Part shown: positions 1 through 10,700 of the stretch, one piece after another
Layout of the letters: the number at the start of each line of letters is the position of its first letter
How positions within the stretch are numbered: position 1 is the stretch's first letter
NCBI GenBank assembly: GCA_021297855.1
Contig: JAJTHM010000030.1
Coordinates: 1 to 64,000, forward strand
Length of the DNA stretch: 64,000 nt
From: Sphingobacteriales bacterium
GTDB lineage: Bacteria; Bacteroidota; Bacteroidia; Chitinophagales; JADJOU01
Reading direction: 5' to 3'
Made by a program: the position numbers and the translations under genes
The notes under the pieces: generated by a model
Seen by the model: only the letters and a program-made list of their open reading frames with translations
What the model was told of the DNA's origin: nothing
Database searches by the model: none

Positions 1-62
1 CCACGTCCTTCATCGCCTCTGAGAGCCTAGGCATTCCCCGTGTGCTCTTATTTGCTTTTTCT
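1..62 (-). rRNA. 23S ribosomal RNA, 5' end only (gene continues off the left edge)
   Basis: Reverse complement reads ...AAGCAAATAAGAGCACACGGGGAATGCCTAGGCTCTCAGAGGCGATGAAGGACGTGG, matching the conserved bacterial 23S 5' end (CACGGTGGATGCC...CAGAGGCGATGAAGGACGTG). The exact 5' end is approximate. Confidence 0.93.
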
Positions 63-268
63 CTTTAGTCATAGTGCTTTTGCGGTCACTATGACCTTTT
101 CTTTTATGTATAAACCTAAAATCTATACACCAAAGACACATAAATGTGTCCCTACATTTTTTCTTGCTATATCAATATGTCAATGAACGCGGTTGATGCC
201 CCATTTTACTGAGACTTTTTCCATTTCTTCTGTATCAATTTCTCAATACTATTTCCCGAAACGGAGTG

Positions 269-300
269 CAAAGATAATTTTATTTTTTTTATCTGTGCAA
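269..300 (-). promoter_or_regulatory. Candidate Bacteroidota sigma-A promoter driving the 23S rRNA gene
   Basis: Minus strand reads TTG-N21-TATCTTTG, matching the Bacteroidota -33 (TTG) / -7 (TAnnTTTG) pattern. It lies about 200 bp upstream of the 23S 5' end and downstream of the pckA terminator. Confidence 0.5.
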
Positions 301-367
301 GTATTTTAATAAATAATTTCAATTCATAGCTTCTAATACTATTTCTCAGTGAGTTAGAGCTGAAAAA

Positions 368-397
368 AAAATGCCTCATTTTAAAATGAGGCATTTT
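368..397 (-). terminator. Intrinsic terminator after pckA
   Basis: Perfect 30-bp palindrome AAAATGCCTCATTTTAAAATGAGGCATTTT, followed on the minus strand by a T-rich run, directly downstream of the pckA stop. Confidence 0.75.
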
Positions 398-419
398 AAA
401 TCTAATTAAAACTAAAAAT

Positions 420-2006
420 CTATGCCTGAGCGCTCAAATTAGGCGCTGCGGCTAAAATCTCTGCTGCGGTATTCCCCGCGAATTTTTCAAAATTCTTATT
501 AAATGCCGCAGCTAATTTATTGGCTTGAACATCATAAGCTGCCTTATCTATCCATGCTTCTCTCGGATTTAATAATTCAGATGGAACTCCCTCACAACTT
601 TTAGGTATTTCTAATCCGAACACTGGATGGGTGTAGAACTCAACCTGACTAAGACTGCCGTTGAGCGCTGCCGTAATCATAGCTCTAGTATAAGGTAATT
701 TCATTCTAGAGCCTACGCCGTAAACTCCGCCTATCATGCCGGTGTTGATCATCCATACATTGGCACCACTTGCCTGCATTTTTTTTCCTAACAATTCAGC
801 ATATCTACTAGGATGTAATGGTAAAAATGGGGCTCCAAAACAAGCTGAGAATGTCAATTGAGGTTCTGTGACTCCTGCTTCTGTTCCAGCCACTTTAGCG
901 GTAAATCCAGACATAAAATAATACATAGCTTGGGCTGAATTTAAGCGAGAAATAGGAGGCAGAACACCATAGGCATCATAAGTTAGGAAGAAAACGTTAT
1001 TTGGTATATTTCCGACGGAGGGTTCTACCGCATTCGGTATATGATAAAGGGGATAGGAGACTCGAGTATTTTCTGTGATAGAGCATGAAGCGTAATCAAC
1101 CTTGTTTGTTCCTGGGAAAAAATCTATATTTTCCAATATGGCTCCAGCCTTTATAGCTTTATAAATTTCGGGTTCTTTTTCTTCTGTTAAATCAATGCAT
1201 TTTGCGTAGCATCCTCCCTCAAAGTTGAATACGCCTGTATCTGTCCATCCATGTTCGTCATCTCCTATCAATCCGCGATTTGGATCCGCAGAAAGTGTTG
1301 TTTTACCCGTGCCTGATAATCCGAAAAATAGGGCAGTGTCTCCCTCTTTTCCGATGTTTGCAGAACAGTGCATTGGGAATACTCCTCTATCGACTGGGAG
1401 AACGAAATTTAATACCGTAAAAATTCCTTTTTTAATCTCACCAGTATAACCTGTACCGCCTATTAATGCAATTTTTCGGGTAAAATTCAATACGGCGAAG
1501 TTGGATTGCCTTGTACCATCGATGGTAGGGTCTGCTTTGAATCCAGGAGCGCAAATCACATGCCAGTCTGCAGCAAAGTTTGTGGTATCTTTCGGTCTGA
1601 TAAACATATTATAGGCAAACATATTGGACCAAGGATATTCAGTCACGACTCTGACATTCAGCTTGTATGCTGGGTCAGCGCAAGCTTCACAGTCTCTTGA
1701 ATAGATGTCTTTTCCATCCAAATAGCTCACTACCTTATCGTATAATTTGTCGAAATTATCTGCGCTAAATGGGAAATTGAAATTGGTATTATTCCAATCT
1801 ACATGGCTTTCTGTAATACTATCTCTAACGATAAATTTATCCTTAGGAGATCTTCCTGTGAACTCACCTGTCATTACAACCAATGCTCCTGTATCATTCG
1901 TGGTGCCTTGTTTCTTTTCTACCGTGTGTTTTGTCAACTCTTCTGGAGTCAGGTTCCAAAATAAATTCGCAGGATTGTTAATTCCTAAATAGCTTAATTG
2001 GCTCAT
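420..2006 (-). CDS. pckA: Phosphoenolpyruvate carboxykinase (ATP)
   Basis: 528 aa; FFGLSGTGKTTLSADPNRGLIGDDEHGW kinase motif and full-length PckA-like sequence. Confidence 0.97.
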   Translation of the reverse strand: MSQLSYLGINNPANLFWNLTPEELTKHTVEKKQGTTNDTGALVVMTGEFTGRSPKDKFIVRDSITESHVDWNNTNFNFPFSADNFDKLYDKVVSYLDGKDIYSRDCEACADPAYKLNVRVVTEYPWSNMFAYNMFIRPKDTTNFAADWHVICAPGFKADPTIDGTRQSNFAVLNFTRKIALIGGTGYTGEIKKGIFTVLNFVLPVDRGVFPMHCSANIGKEGDTALFFGLSGTGKTTLSADPNRGLIGDDEHGWTDTGVFNFEGGCYAKCIDLTEEKEPEIYKAIKAGAILENIDFFPGTNKVDYASCSITENTRVSYPLYHIPNAVEPSVGNIPNNVFFLTYDAYGVLPPISRLNSAQAMYYFMSGFTAKVAGTEAGVTEPQLTFSACFGAPFLPLHPSRYAELLGKKMQASGANVWMINTGMIGGVYGVGSRMKLPYTRAMITAALNGSLSQVEFYTHPVFGLEIPKSCEGVPSELLNPREAWIDKAAYDVQANKLAAAFNKNFEKFAGNTAAEILAAAPNLSAQA

Positions 2007-2080
2007 TTTATATTTTTTTTGAGAATAAGGTTACAAAATTACTAAGTTTACAATTAATTCACACTAAATTTCCATTACTA

Positions 2081-2401
2081 ATGACACCAATGTTTGAGAC
2101 ACCCTATTATGCGGTCATTTTCACCTCTACATACCATCAATTGGATCAAGACTATGATGGACTAGATGACATCTTGGTAGATATAGCCAAGAAAAGTGGT
2201 GGATTTTTAGGTATGGATAGTGCCAGAAGTGAGTTTGGCATTAGTGTATCGTACTGGCAATCAACAGAAGATATACTGCGATGGAAACAAGATGCAGACC
2301 ACCAAGTAGCTATTAAAAAAGGAATAGACAAATGGTACGACAGATACAATGTAAGAATTTGCAAGGTAGAGAGGAATTATGAATTTAAAAGAAGCGAATA
2401 G
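2081..2401 (+). CDS. Antibiotic biosynthesis monooxygenase (ABM) domain protein
   Basis: 106 aa; small ABM-type pattern (GFLGMDSAR...SVSYWQSTEDILRWKQDADHQVAIKKG). Confidence 0.75.
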   Translation: MTPMFETPYYAVIFTSTYHQLDQDYDGLDDILVDIAKKSGGFLGMDSARSEFGISVSYWQSTEDILRWKQDADHQVAIKKGIDKWYDRYNVRICKVERNYEFKRSE

Positions 2402-2424
2402 GTATTGCCTAAAATATTAATTAT

Positions 2425-3057
2425 TTAAGGTTTAATACTTTCTATATTAATGAGATGATACTTTACTGCAAGGAAGTAACCCAAAAAAGGAATAACTATC
2501 AATGTATCAATAATCAGCTTTTTTAAATGATGCCTAGTTCTATCATACGATATAGAAACAAAAGTAAGGTAGACCAATAAAAATATATCCATTAGGCTAG
2601 CTTCCCAATTTTTCCAAATATGCATGACTAGTATCCATACAGAGGCGATTACAATATTTTTTAGAATAGAAATATGACGGATAAAAAAATAACCAAAACA
2701 AAGTGCAATACTAGAGACAAAGGGTATTAAGTCTATTAGACCAGTCTTACTTTCAAGGCATTTTATCCAGAGAAAAACCCCTACAACCAATACTCCCATC
2801 ATTGCCACAATAACTTCTGTAAGATTGTTTGACACCCATGCCAATCTATCATTTTTAATAGTTATATCATAGTCCTTCATATAAATAATACTGCAAAAAT
2901 TATAATAAAAAAACGTAGTTAGTAAAACAATTATAGCTTGATCTATACGATTATTATAAAAATAAAAGCAAGCACCAGCAATTATTGAAATGTGTATGTT
3001 TCCAAAAACATAAACTCTTACTATTTTTTTAAATATTTCCAAAATCAATAAACTCAA
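2425..3057 (-). CDS. Multi-pass membrane protein, possibly UbiA-like prenyltransferase family
   Basis: 210 aa with several hydrophobic segments. The UbiA resemblance is weak. Confidence 0.45.
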   Translation of the reverse strand: MSLLILEIFKKIVRVYVFGNIHISIIAGACFYFYNNRIDQAIIVLLTTFFYYNFCSIIYMKDYDITIKNDRLAWVSNNLTEVIVAMMGVLVVGVFLWIKCLESKTGLIDLIPFVSSIALCFGYFFIRHISILKNIVIASVWILVMHIWKNWEASLMDIFLLVYLTFVSISYDRTRHHLKKLIIDTLIVIPFLGYFLAVKYHLINIESIKP

Positions 3058-3720
3058 TTAATCGCGCATTGCTCTCCTCAAAAATAAATTCACCTCAAAT
3101 CCATGACTAAAATTCTTGGCTACTTTCTTTATAAAATCCTCTTCTAGCACCTCTTTATTGTCAAATTCTTTGTAGAAATAGAATTGCTTATTATATATAA
3201 AATCAGAATCTTTTGCCCAGTCTTTAATATCTTTTGGTAAGATTTTGGATCGCTCTCCTTGCAGTTCTTGAAATGTATCTTTGAATTTTTTATTTTTTAA
3301 AATCTTGTTGAACTCATCTGTGTTATAATAAATCTCTGAGCGAATCTTATAAAGTTTATCTGGCGATGGACACCATGCCCCACCTGCTATATAGCTCTTC
3401 TCTGCTCCCAATTCTAGATAATACCCAGGGTCTTCATGATCCTTTCTCCCATTCAAAGAATAAGCTACGGATCGATTGGTCTTGTATGGTGTTTTATCTT
3501 TTGAAAAACGAATATCCTTATTGATTCGAAAAATATTTTTCTTAAAATCTCCTTGGATTTCTCCATCAAACTTACCTAGCTCACTGCCCAATGCAACGAC
3601 TAAATCCTCGAATGGCTTCTTCACTTCACTTTCATAGCGCATTCGATTCACATCAAACCAATCTTTATTATTATTCTTAGCGAGGTCTCTTAGAAATTGA
3701 AAAAAGTTTTTAGTAATCAT
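3058..3720 (-). CDS. DUF2461 (TIGR02453) family protein
   Basis: 220 aa; FFQFLRDLAKNNNKDWFDVNRMRYE...FRINKDIRFSKDKTPYKTN is typical of DUF2461. Confidence 0.88.
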   Translation of the reverse strand: MITKNFFQFLRDLAKNNNKDWFDVNRMRYESEVKKPFEDLVVALGSELGKFDGEIQGDFKKNIFRINKDIRFSKDKTPYKTNRSVAYSLNGRKDHEDPGYYLELGAEKSYIAGGAWCPSPDKLYKIRSEIYYNTDEFNKILKNKKFKDTFQELQGERSKILPKDIKDWAKDSDFIYNKQFYFYKEFDNKEVLEEDFIKKVAKNFSHGFEVNLFLRRAMRD

Positions 3721-3740
3721 ACGCTAGATAATTAAACATA

Positions 3741-4514
3741 CTAATGTAAATAAAAATGTTGCTTTGGGCTGTTATTATTAACCTTAAATAACAAACCTAT
3801 ACGACCATAATCAACGGTATAATTAAATTCATTGATTTCAACTAACTGACTCCATGCCCTAAACATACTGCGACTCCAGCGAATATCGTCTAAAACGATG
3901 ACTGAATTTTCTGATAAATATGGTTTAACTATTTGCACATTCTCCAATGTAGCTTCATAACTATGATCTCCATCAATAAATACAAAATCTATAGACTGCA
4001 TATCTTGGACTATCCTAGGTAAAACGTCTTTAAATAATCCAGTTTCAAACTTTACATGATGTTCTGGAAAAATTCTATCAAACCTGTCCTTGGCTATTTT
4101 AGACGCTAGTGGATTGCTGTCAATGGTTGTGCCAACAATCGAATGATTTGACGTAACTATATACGCTGTACTCACACCTAATGAAGTACCTAACTCAAGA
4201 AAGGATTTTGATCGCATATAAACTGAGGTTGCTGATAAAATTTTTCCGAAGACGTCGTCAATAGAGGTTTGTGCATATCGATTCTTTACACTTATGCTAG
4301 AGACCTTTTTGTCTTGATTATAGGAAAATGCAGAGGAATCTTCGGCTAGTAAATTTCTATATGCCTTCAGCGTTTCATCTTCCCTATTCGCCCACGTTTG
4401 AATAAGGCCTATCCATTGAAAGATAAAAGGTGAATGAATATAATGATTTGATTGAGCGAACCAATAGTATTTGGGATAGGAAAAGAGTCTAAAAATGAGT
4501 TGGTCTATAAGCAT
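3741..4514 (-). CDS. Class I SAM-dependent (O-)methyltransferase
   Basis: 257 aa; SFLELGTSLGVSTAY...DFVFIDGDHSYEATLENV motif. Confidence 0.8.
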   Translation of the reverse strand: MLIDQLIFRLFSYPKYYWFAQSNHYIHSPFIFQWIGLIQTWANREDETLKAYRNLLAEDSSAFSYNQDKKVSSISVKNRYAQTSIDDVFGKILSATSVYMRSKSFLELGTSLGVSTAYIVTSNHSIVGTTIDSNPLASKIAKDRFDRIFPEHHVKFETGLFKDVLPRIVQDMQSIDFVFIDGDHSYEATLENVQIVKPYLSENSVIVLDDIRWSRSMFRAWSQLVEINEFNYTVDYGRIGLLFKVNNNSPKQHFYLH

Positions 4515-4542
4515 ATACTAATTATAGACTGGAAGAAAAAAA

Positions 4543-5910
4543 TTAGTTTTCCCCTCTTTTCAAATTGAATTTTTCAATTTTATTATATAAATGGGATCGT
4601 TGAATATCAATCTCATCCGCTGTTTTACTAACATTCCAATTAAATTGTGACAATTTATATTCAATAAACTGCTTTTCTATATACTCCTTAAAATCTTGAA
4701 ATTTAGGGTATTGATCAAACACTTCAGTATTTAAAGTATTGGAAACCTGTACTCCTTTGTAGGCATAATTTTGTACATCTTCCTCTGTCACTTTTGGGCC
4801 ACCAAGAATCACCAATCGTTCGATTACATTGCGCAGTTCGCGAATATTTCCAGTCCATTCATAATCTTGAAGCATTTTCAAGGCATAAGGAGTAATCGTT
4901 TTTACTGGAATTCCTTGAGACAAGCATACTTCTTCACAGAATTGTTCAGCCAATACCGGAATATCATCCTTGCGTTCATTGAGTGTCGGTACATGTATTA
5001 AAATTACACTCAATCTATGATACAAGTCCATTCGAAATTTACCTTGTGTTATTTCATGCTCAATCTTTTTGTTCGTAGCGGCAATCACTCTAACATCAAT
5101 ATTGATATCTTTATCTCCACCAATACGAGTTATTTTTGCCTCTTGCAGAGCCCGTAAAACCTTGGATTGAGCAGATAAATCCATATCACCTATTTCATCC
5201 AAAAATAAAGTGCCTCCATGGGCTAATTCAAATTTACCTTTGCGCTGATTAATGGCTGAGGTGAAGGATCCTTTTTCATGACCAAACAGTTCGCTTTCTA
5301 TCAGCTCATTGGGAATCGCTGCACAGTTCACTTCAATAAATGGACCTTTGCCTCTATGACTCTTCTCGTGTATCCATCTCGCCACTAGTTCTTTACCCGT
5401 TCCATTTTCGCCAGTGATAAGTACGCGAGCGTCGGTCGGAGCTACTTTTTCAATCGTGGCCTTTATCTTTTTGATACTGGCACTTTCTCCTGTAATCTCT
5501 TTAGACTGATCAATTCTTTTCTTCAATACTTTGGTCTCCTCTTTTAGTACTTTATTTTCAAGAGCATTTTTTACCGTAATTAGAAGCTTATTCATATCTG
5601 GAGGCTTGGGTATATAATCAAAAGCTCCCATTTTTACAGATTCGATAGCTGTATCTACATTGCCATGACCAGATATCATGATAAATTTTGGCGGTGCTTC
5701 AAAACTTTGGACCTTTGATAAAAGTTCCTTACCATCCATTTTTGGCATTTTGATATCACATATAACTAGATCGTAATCATCATCCTTGATCATGCTCATA
5801 CCTTCTATCCCATTTCCGGCAGAATGAACATCATAACCTTCAAACTCCAGAATCTCTTTAAGCGAGTTTCTGATGCTTTTTTCATCATCTATTACTAAAA
5901 TTCTTGCCAT
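4543..5910 (-). CDS. Sigma-54-dependent response regulator (NtrC/AtoC family)
   Basis: 455 aa; receiver domain, [15 protein letters not shown] Walker A, GAFTSA-type loop (GSFTSAINQ), C-terminal Fis-like HTH. Confidence 0.93.
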   Translation of the reverse strand: MARILVIDDEKSIRNSLKEILEFEGYDVHSAGNGIEGMSMIKDDDYDLVICDIKMPKMDGKELLSKVQSFEAPPKFIMISGHGNVDTAIESVKMGAFDYIPKPPDMNKLLITVKNALENKVLKEETKVLKKRIDQSKEITGESASIKKIKATIEKVAPTDARVLITGENGTGKELVARWIHEKSHRGKGPFIEVNCAAIPNELIESELFGHEKGSFTSAINQRKGKFELAHGGTLFLDEIGDMDLSAQSKVLRALQEAKITRIGGDKDINIDVRVIAATNKKIEHEITQGKFRMDLYHRLSVILIHVPTLNERKDDIPVLAEQFCEEVCLSQGIPVKTITPYALKMLQDYEWTGNIRELRNVIERLVILGGPKVTEEDVQNYAYKGVQVSNTLNTEVFDQYPKFQDFKEYIEKQFIEYKLSQFNWNVSKTADEIDIQRSHLYNKIEKFNLKRGEN

Positions 5911-5921
5911 ACTAAATATTT

Positions 5922-7592
5922 TTACTTTCCAGGTGTATAATGTTTTGAAACTAGGTTTAACAATCTATCCCATCGCACGCGTTTGTTGATGCCATCCCAA
6001 CTAAAGAAGATGACAAAAGGTTTACCTACAATATGATCTTCAGGAACAAAACCCCAAGATCTAGAATCCTGTGAATTGTGCCTATTGTCTCCCATCATAA
6101 AGTAATAATCCATTCTAAAGGTATAAGTAGTAGCTGGTTTATCATTAATAAATATGCCTTCATTCCTCACCTCAAGCTTATTCTTCTCATATATCTGAAT
6201 AATGCGCTCATACATAGAAAGGTTTTCTTTAGTTAAAGAGACCGTAACTCCCTTCTTAGGTATGATAATTGGTCCATATTCATCCACTGACCATTTATAA
6301 TGTCTCTTATCATGCGGAAATATTGAAAAATCGGCAAAATCATATTTTTGTTTTCTTTCAAAAACACTGTCGACATAAGGTAAACCTGCTATTTTTTCAA
6401 TTGTCGCCTTATCAGTGTTTATAAAAGTAAGATTTGTAGCATTATCCCTCCCTATACCTTGTTCTGTATTTACGCGAAGCTTTTTTAACTCTTTCAAGAA
6501 ATCAACATCCCCACCATATTGCATTTTATTGTACTTAGTCATTACATAATAAGAGGTCTGCAGTTTTGGTGCTTTAAAGGCAAATTTATTTCCTATAAAT
6601 AGTACTCCGTTTTTTACAGTTAATGTATCACCCGGTATTCCTACGCATCTCTTTACATAATGGTCTCTTTTATCTACAGGCCTTGAGGTAATGGTATATT
6701 TACCTGAGTTTAAAACTAAATTTCTACCAACACGTTTAACTTCATTTATAAACTCTTCTGATTCAAACATTTCAGGGGTAATACTTTGTCTTTGTCCCAA
6801 AATAGCTTCTAGTCCTTCTTCAGCAATTAGAGATAAATATGGTTTTGCACTTTGATACTCCTGTGTCACCGTATCTCCTTCGGGAAAATTGAATACTACG
6901 AGATCATTTCGCTTGATTTCTGTCAATTTTGGCAATCTTGTATATGGTATCTGAATCCAATCTAAGTAAGAATTAATAGGTGTGGTACCTTGTGGAACTG
7001 GAAATGTATTCTGAACCAAAGGAAAAGCTAGCGGGGTATTGGGAATCCGCATACCATAACTAAATTTATCTACAAATAGAAAATCGCCCACCAATAGAGT
7101 CCCTTCTAAGGACGAGGTCGGTATAGTAAATGCTTCAAAGACAAAAAAGCGAATCAGCATAGCTGCTGATAACGCAAATGTAATTGTATCTGTCCATTCG
7201 CGAAGAATGCCTGATTTGGGCTTGCGAAATTTTTCTCCCGCAATTTCGCCCTGCGGTCCAAAATACTTAGGACTAGGCTCTCGTTTCCAAAATAAATATG
7301 GAAAAAACACTGAACCTCCCAGAATACCAAGGTAGTGGCTCTTAAAATCATAGATTCTATGCGCATCTAGCAGTTCTGAAAAAAGGGAAACAGCCGCTAT
7401 GATATTCGCTCCTGGAATGAAAAACCATACGAGAAAGGACTTTTTTTGTCCTGTTAGTTTGATTAGTTCAAGTTTGTTAATAAATGGGACAAAGGCCTTC
7501 CATGGTTCTATTCCCTTTTTTTTGAAAAAAAAATATAAACCTGTGTGAATTCCTATGACCGTTAAAACATAGTAAGTGATTAAAAAATACAT
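5922..7592 (-). CDS. lepB: Signal peptidase I with N-terminal membrane extension
   Basis: 556 aa; [22 protein letters not shown] (Ser box), [14 protein letters not shown] (Lys box), [19 protein letters not shown] (box E). Confidence 0.92.
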   Translation of the reverse strand: MYFLITYYVLTVIGIHTGLYFFFKKKGIEPWKAFVPFINKLELIKLTGQKKSFLVWFFIPGANIIAAVSLFSELLDAHRIYDFKSHYLGILGGSVFFPYLFWKREPSPKYFGPQGEIAGEKFRKPKSGILREWTDTITFALSAAMLIRFFVFEAFTIPTSSLEGTLLVGDFLFVDKFSYGMRIPNTPLAFPLVQNTFPVPQGTTPINSYLDWIQIPYTRLPKLTEIKRNDLVVFNFPEGDTVTQEYQSAKPYLSLIAEEGLEAILGQRQSITPEMFESEEFINEVKRVGRNLVLNSGKYTITSRPVDKRDHYVKRCVGIPGDTLTVKNGVLFIGNKFAFKAPKLQTSYYVMTKYNKMQYGGDVDFLKELKKLRVNTEQGIGRDNATNLTFINTDKATIEKIAGLPYVDSVFERKQKYDFADFSIFPHDKRHYKWSVDEYGPIIIPKKGVTVSLTKENLSMYERIIQIYEKNKLEVRNEGIFINDKPATTYTFRMDYYFMMGDNRHNSQDSRSWGFVPEDHIVGKPFVIFFSWDGINKRVRWDRLLNLVSKHYTPGK

Positions 7593-7762
7593 ATTATGAC
7601 CTTGTATTATAATGTGGACAAATTTGTGAAAATAAAAATAAACCTAGCTAGATTTTTTTATTGTTACACAATATGTGCACAAATGACTTGATATTGTTAC
7701 ACAACATTATAGTTAGTTAAGTAGTTTTGAATTAAATTAACTAAAACAAAGTCAAATTCAAT

Positions 7763-10700
7763 TTAATGATTCATTGCTTTGAGTTTAACGAGTTTTCTCT
7801 TTCTGATATTATGTTTCCACTTACTGACCAAATAGAACATAACAGGCACCATAACTAGAGTAAGGACAGTCGCATAGGTTAAACCGAATATGATAGTCCA
7901 TGCCAAAGGTCCCCAGAAAATAACATTGTCTCCGCCGAGATACATGTGCGGATTCAAGTCTGTCAAAAAGGTAAAGAAATTGAAATTCAGTCCTATAGCT
8001 AGTGGTATCAAACCTAAGACCGCTGTAGTCGCCGTCAAAAGAACAGGTCTCAAGCGCGATCGTCCAGCCTCCACAACGCAAGTGACAAATGCGTCCATAG
8101 GAATATCTTCATGGGTTTCCAAGCCTAATTCCGCTTTTTTCTTATCTAATAGAAGGATGAAAAAGTCCATTAATACGATTCCATTTTTTACCACTACTCC
8201 TACGAGAGAAATAATACCCATCATAGTCATTAAGATAACGAAATCCATATTGAATAGAGTCAATCCAAAGAAAACTCCAGAGAAACTTAATAATACAGTT
8301 GCCATGATGATAAATGTTTTGGACGTAGAATTGAATTGTAATACAATAATCATGGTCACTCCAAAAAATGCTAGGAATAAGGCTTTCATCAAGAAGCTAA
8401 AATTTTTCCCTTGTTCTTCTTGTTCTCCAGAAAACCCGAAACTCATTTTTGCAGGCAATTTATAGACTTTCAATTCATTCTTTATCTCCGCCATAATTTC
8501 ATTCGCATTATACCCATCGAGAAGATTGGAATAGATCGTCATCACCCGATTTCCTGCCTTATGATTGATTTGGTTGAATGTAAAAGTTGGTTCCGTGCTC
8601 GATAAAGTAGCCATAGGTATCTGAATCAATTGTCCATTCATTTGATTTCTAAATGTAATGGGTTGATTTAAGATTAAACTTTCATTTTTCCGCTGTTCAT
8701 CGTTCAGTCTCATCACTATTTTATAATTATCATCGCCTTCTTTGTAGGTCGAAATTTCCTGACCATAAAGTGCGCGTCTCAGATTGAATCCGACTGCACC
8801 GGTGGATGTCATAAGATTGCCTGCCAAGGCGCGATCTATATTCATCTTTAACTCAGGCTTTTCCTTATTGATATCAGTTGAAAGTTTTTCAATGCCTGGT
8901 ATCCGCTTCGAGTTGATAAAATCAATAATTTTCTGACTCTCTACTAGCATTTCATCATAGTCTTCGCCAGCAATCTCTACACTAATAGGATAGCCTACTG
9001 GAGGACCATTAGACTCCTTTTCAATTGTTATCTTAGCTCCAGCTATGGGTTTTATATTCGCCCTTAAATCATTCAAAATTTCCTGAGTACTGATTCCCTC
9101 TCGCTCTTTGAATTCATGAAAAAGAACGGTTATTTTCCCTTTGAATGGTGTTTCGGAGCTATTCCCGGCATCTACTTTGGGGTTGCCAGCTCCTTCTCCC
9201 ACTTGGGTTACCACTGACTGAACGAGGAAGTTGGGGTCAGGGTTGCCTTTTTTATATTTATCAAGTATGGTCAGAACCTGTTTTTCTATTTGTCTAGTGG
9301 CTTCATTCGTTTTTTCAATAGGTGTACCCTGCGGGTATTCTAGATAAACGATGTTCATATTGGGGACATTATCAGGAAAAAACCAAACATCCCGAGGGAA
9401 AACTCCGAATAGAACAAACGAGAGGATTAATAATCCAATAATGATACCTAAATATTTTCTTGATTTTCCTTGCTCAAAAATACCTCTTAAAAATCGGGCA
9501 TAGTTGTTTTCAAACTTAGGGAAGAAATCTTGTTGAAATATTTGAGTAGCATTATAAATAAACTTGTGATACAACCATAAAAATCCGATGAGGATAAAAC
9601 TCAAATGTCCTATAGCTCTTAATAATCCTCCAGAATTACTTAACCAATCAGGCATAAATTCTCTTTTAGACATCCAACCTGATATGGCGAACAAAAGCCC
9701 TATGAGAATTAGATATTTGGTATATTTTTTCAGTGTTTCAAACGAAATGTTATCATCCTTTAATGCCATTAAACCGCCCGTCATAGAGGCATTGATAACC
9801 ATAGCGACTATAAGAGAAGCTCCCAAAACTACTGATAGTGTAGCGGGAAAATAAATCATAAATTTACCCATAGTCCCTGGCCATAGACCCAGCGGGAAGA
9901 AGGCAGCAAGGGTGGTTGCCGTCGAAGATATGACAGGCCAAGCGATTTCACCGATACCTATCTTTGAAGCCGTAATTCGATCCATGCCTTTTTGCATATT
10001 GGCAAATACGTTATCTACTACCACGATTCCATCATCAACGAGCATACCCAAACCCATTACTAGACCGAATAATACCATAGTATTAAGGGTAACTCCCAAA
10101 GAATCTAGGATGGCAAAGGCCATCAACATGGACAAAGGTATAGCAGATCCTACGAAAAGAGAATTTCTCAATCCCATCGTAAACATCAAAACCGCCATGA
10201 CTAAAATGATACCAAATAAAATATGGTTAGATAATTCGTCCACCGCATGCTCTACACGTGAAGACTGATCGCCTGTGTACTCTATAGAAATATCCCCTGG
10301 TATTTCATTTTTCTTCAACTCCGCTACTTTTTCCTTGACTTTTTCTATGGCATGAATCATATTGGTTCCAGAACGCTTTTTAATATTGATCATGACCACT
10401 TCTTTGCCAGATTCGCGGGCAAAAGTCGTGCGCTCTTTTTCCTTAAATTTCACATCGGCTATATCTCTCAGCATGACCGAACCGCCAAACGATTTCACGA
10501 CGATACTGTTAAGCTCTTCAGGATTTTCAAATTCTCCAATAATTCTAATATTTGATTTCTTGCCTCCATTCTCAATATTTCCGCCTGAAACAGTCATATT
10601 CTCCCCTTGGACTGCACGCTGCACATCGTCAAAGCTAACGGCAGCTCCTGCCATTTTGAATAGGTCTAGAGCGACTTCTACTTCTTTATCACCCACACCA

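Noticed and set aside
206-394. 62-aa minus-strand ORF near the 23S gene
   Set aside because: It runs through the pckA terminator palindrome and the candidate rRNA promoter; composition is that of AT-rich intergenic DNA.
1225-1992. Plus-strand ORFs opposite pckA
   Set aside because: Shadow ORFs antisense to a conserved gene.
4543-5910. Complete two-component system around the NtrC-type regulator
   Set aside because: No histidine kinase is adjacent; the regulator can only be called an orphan here.
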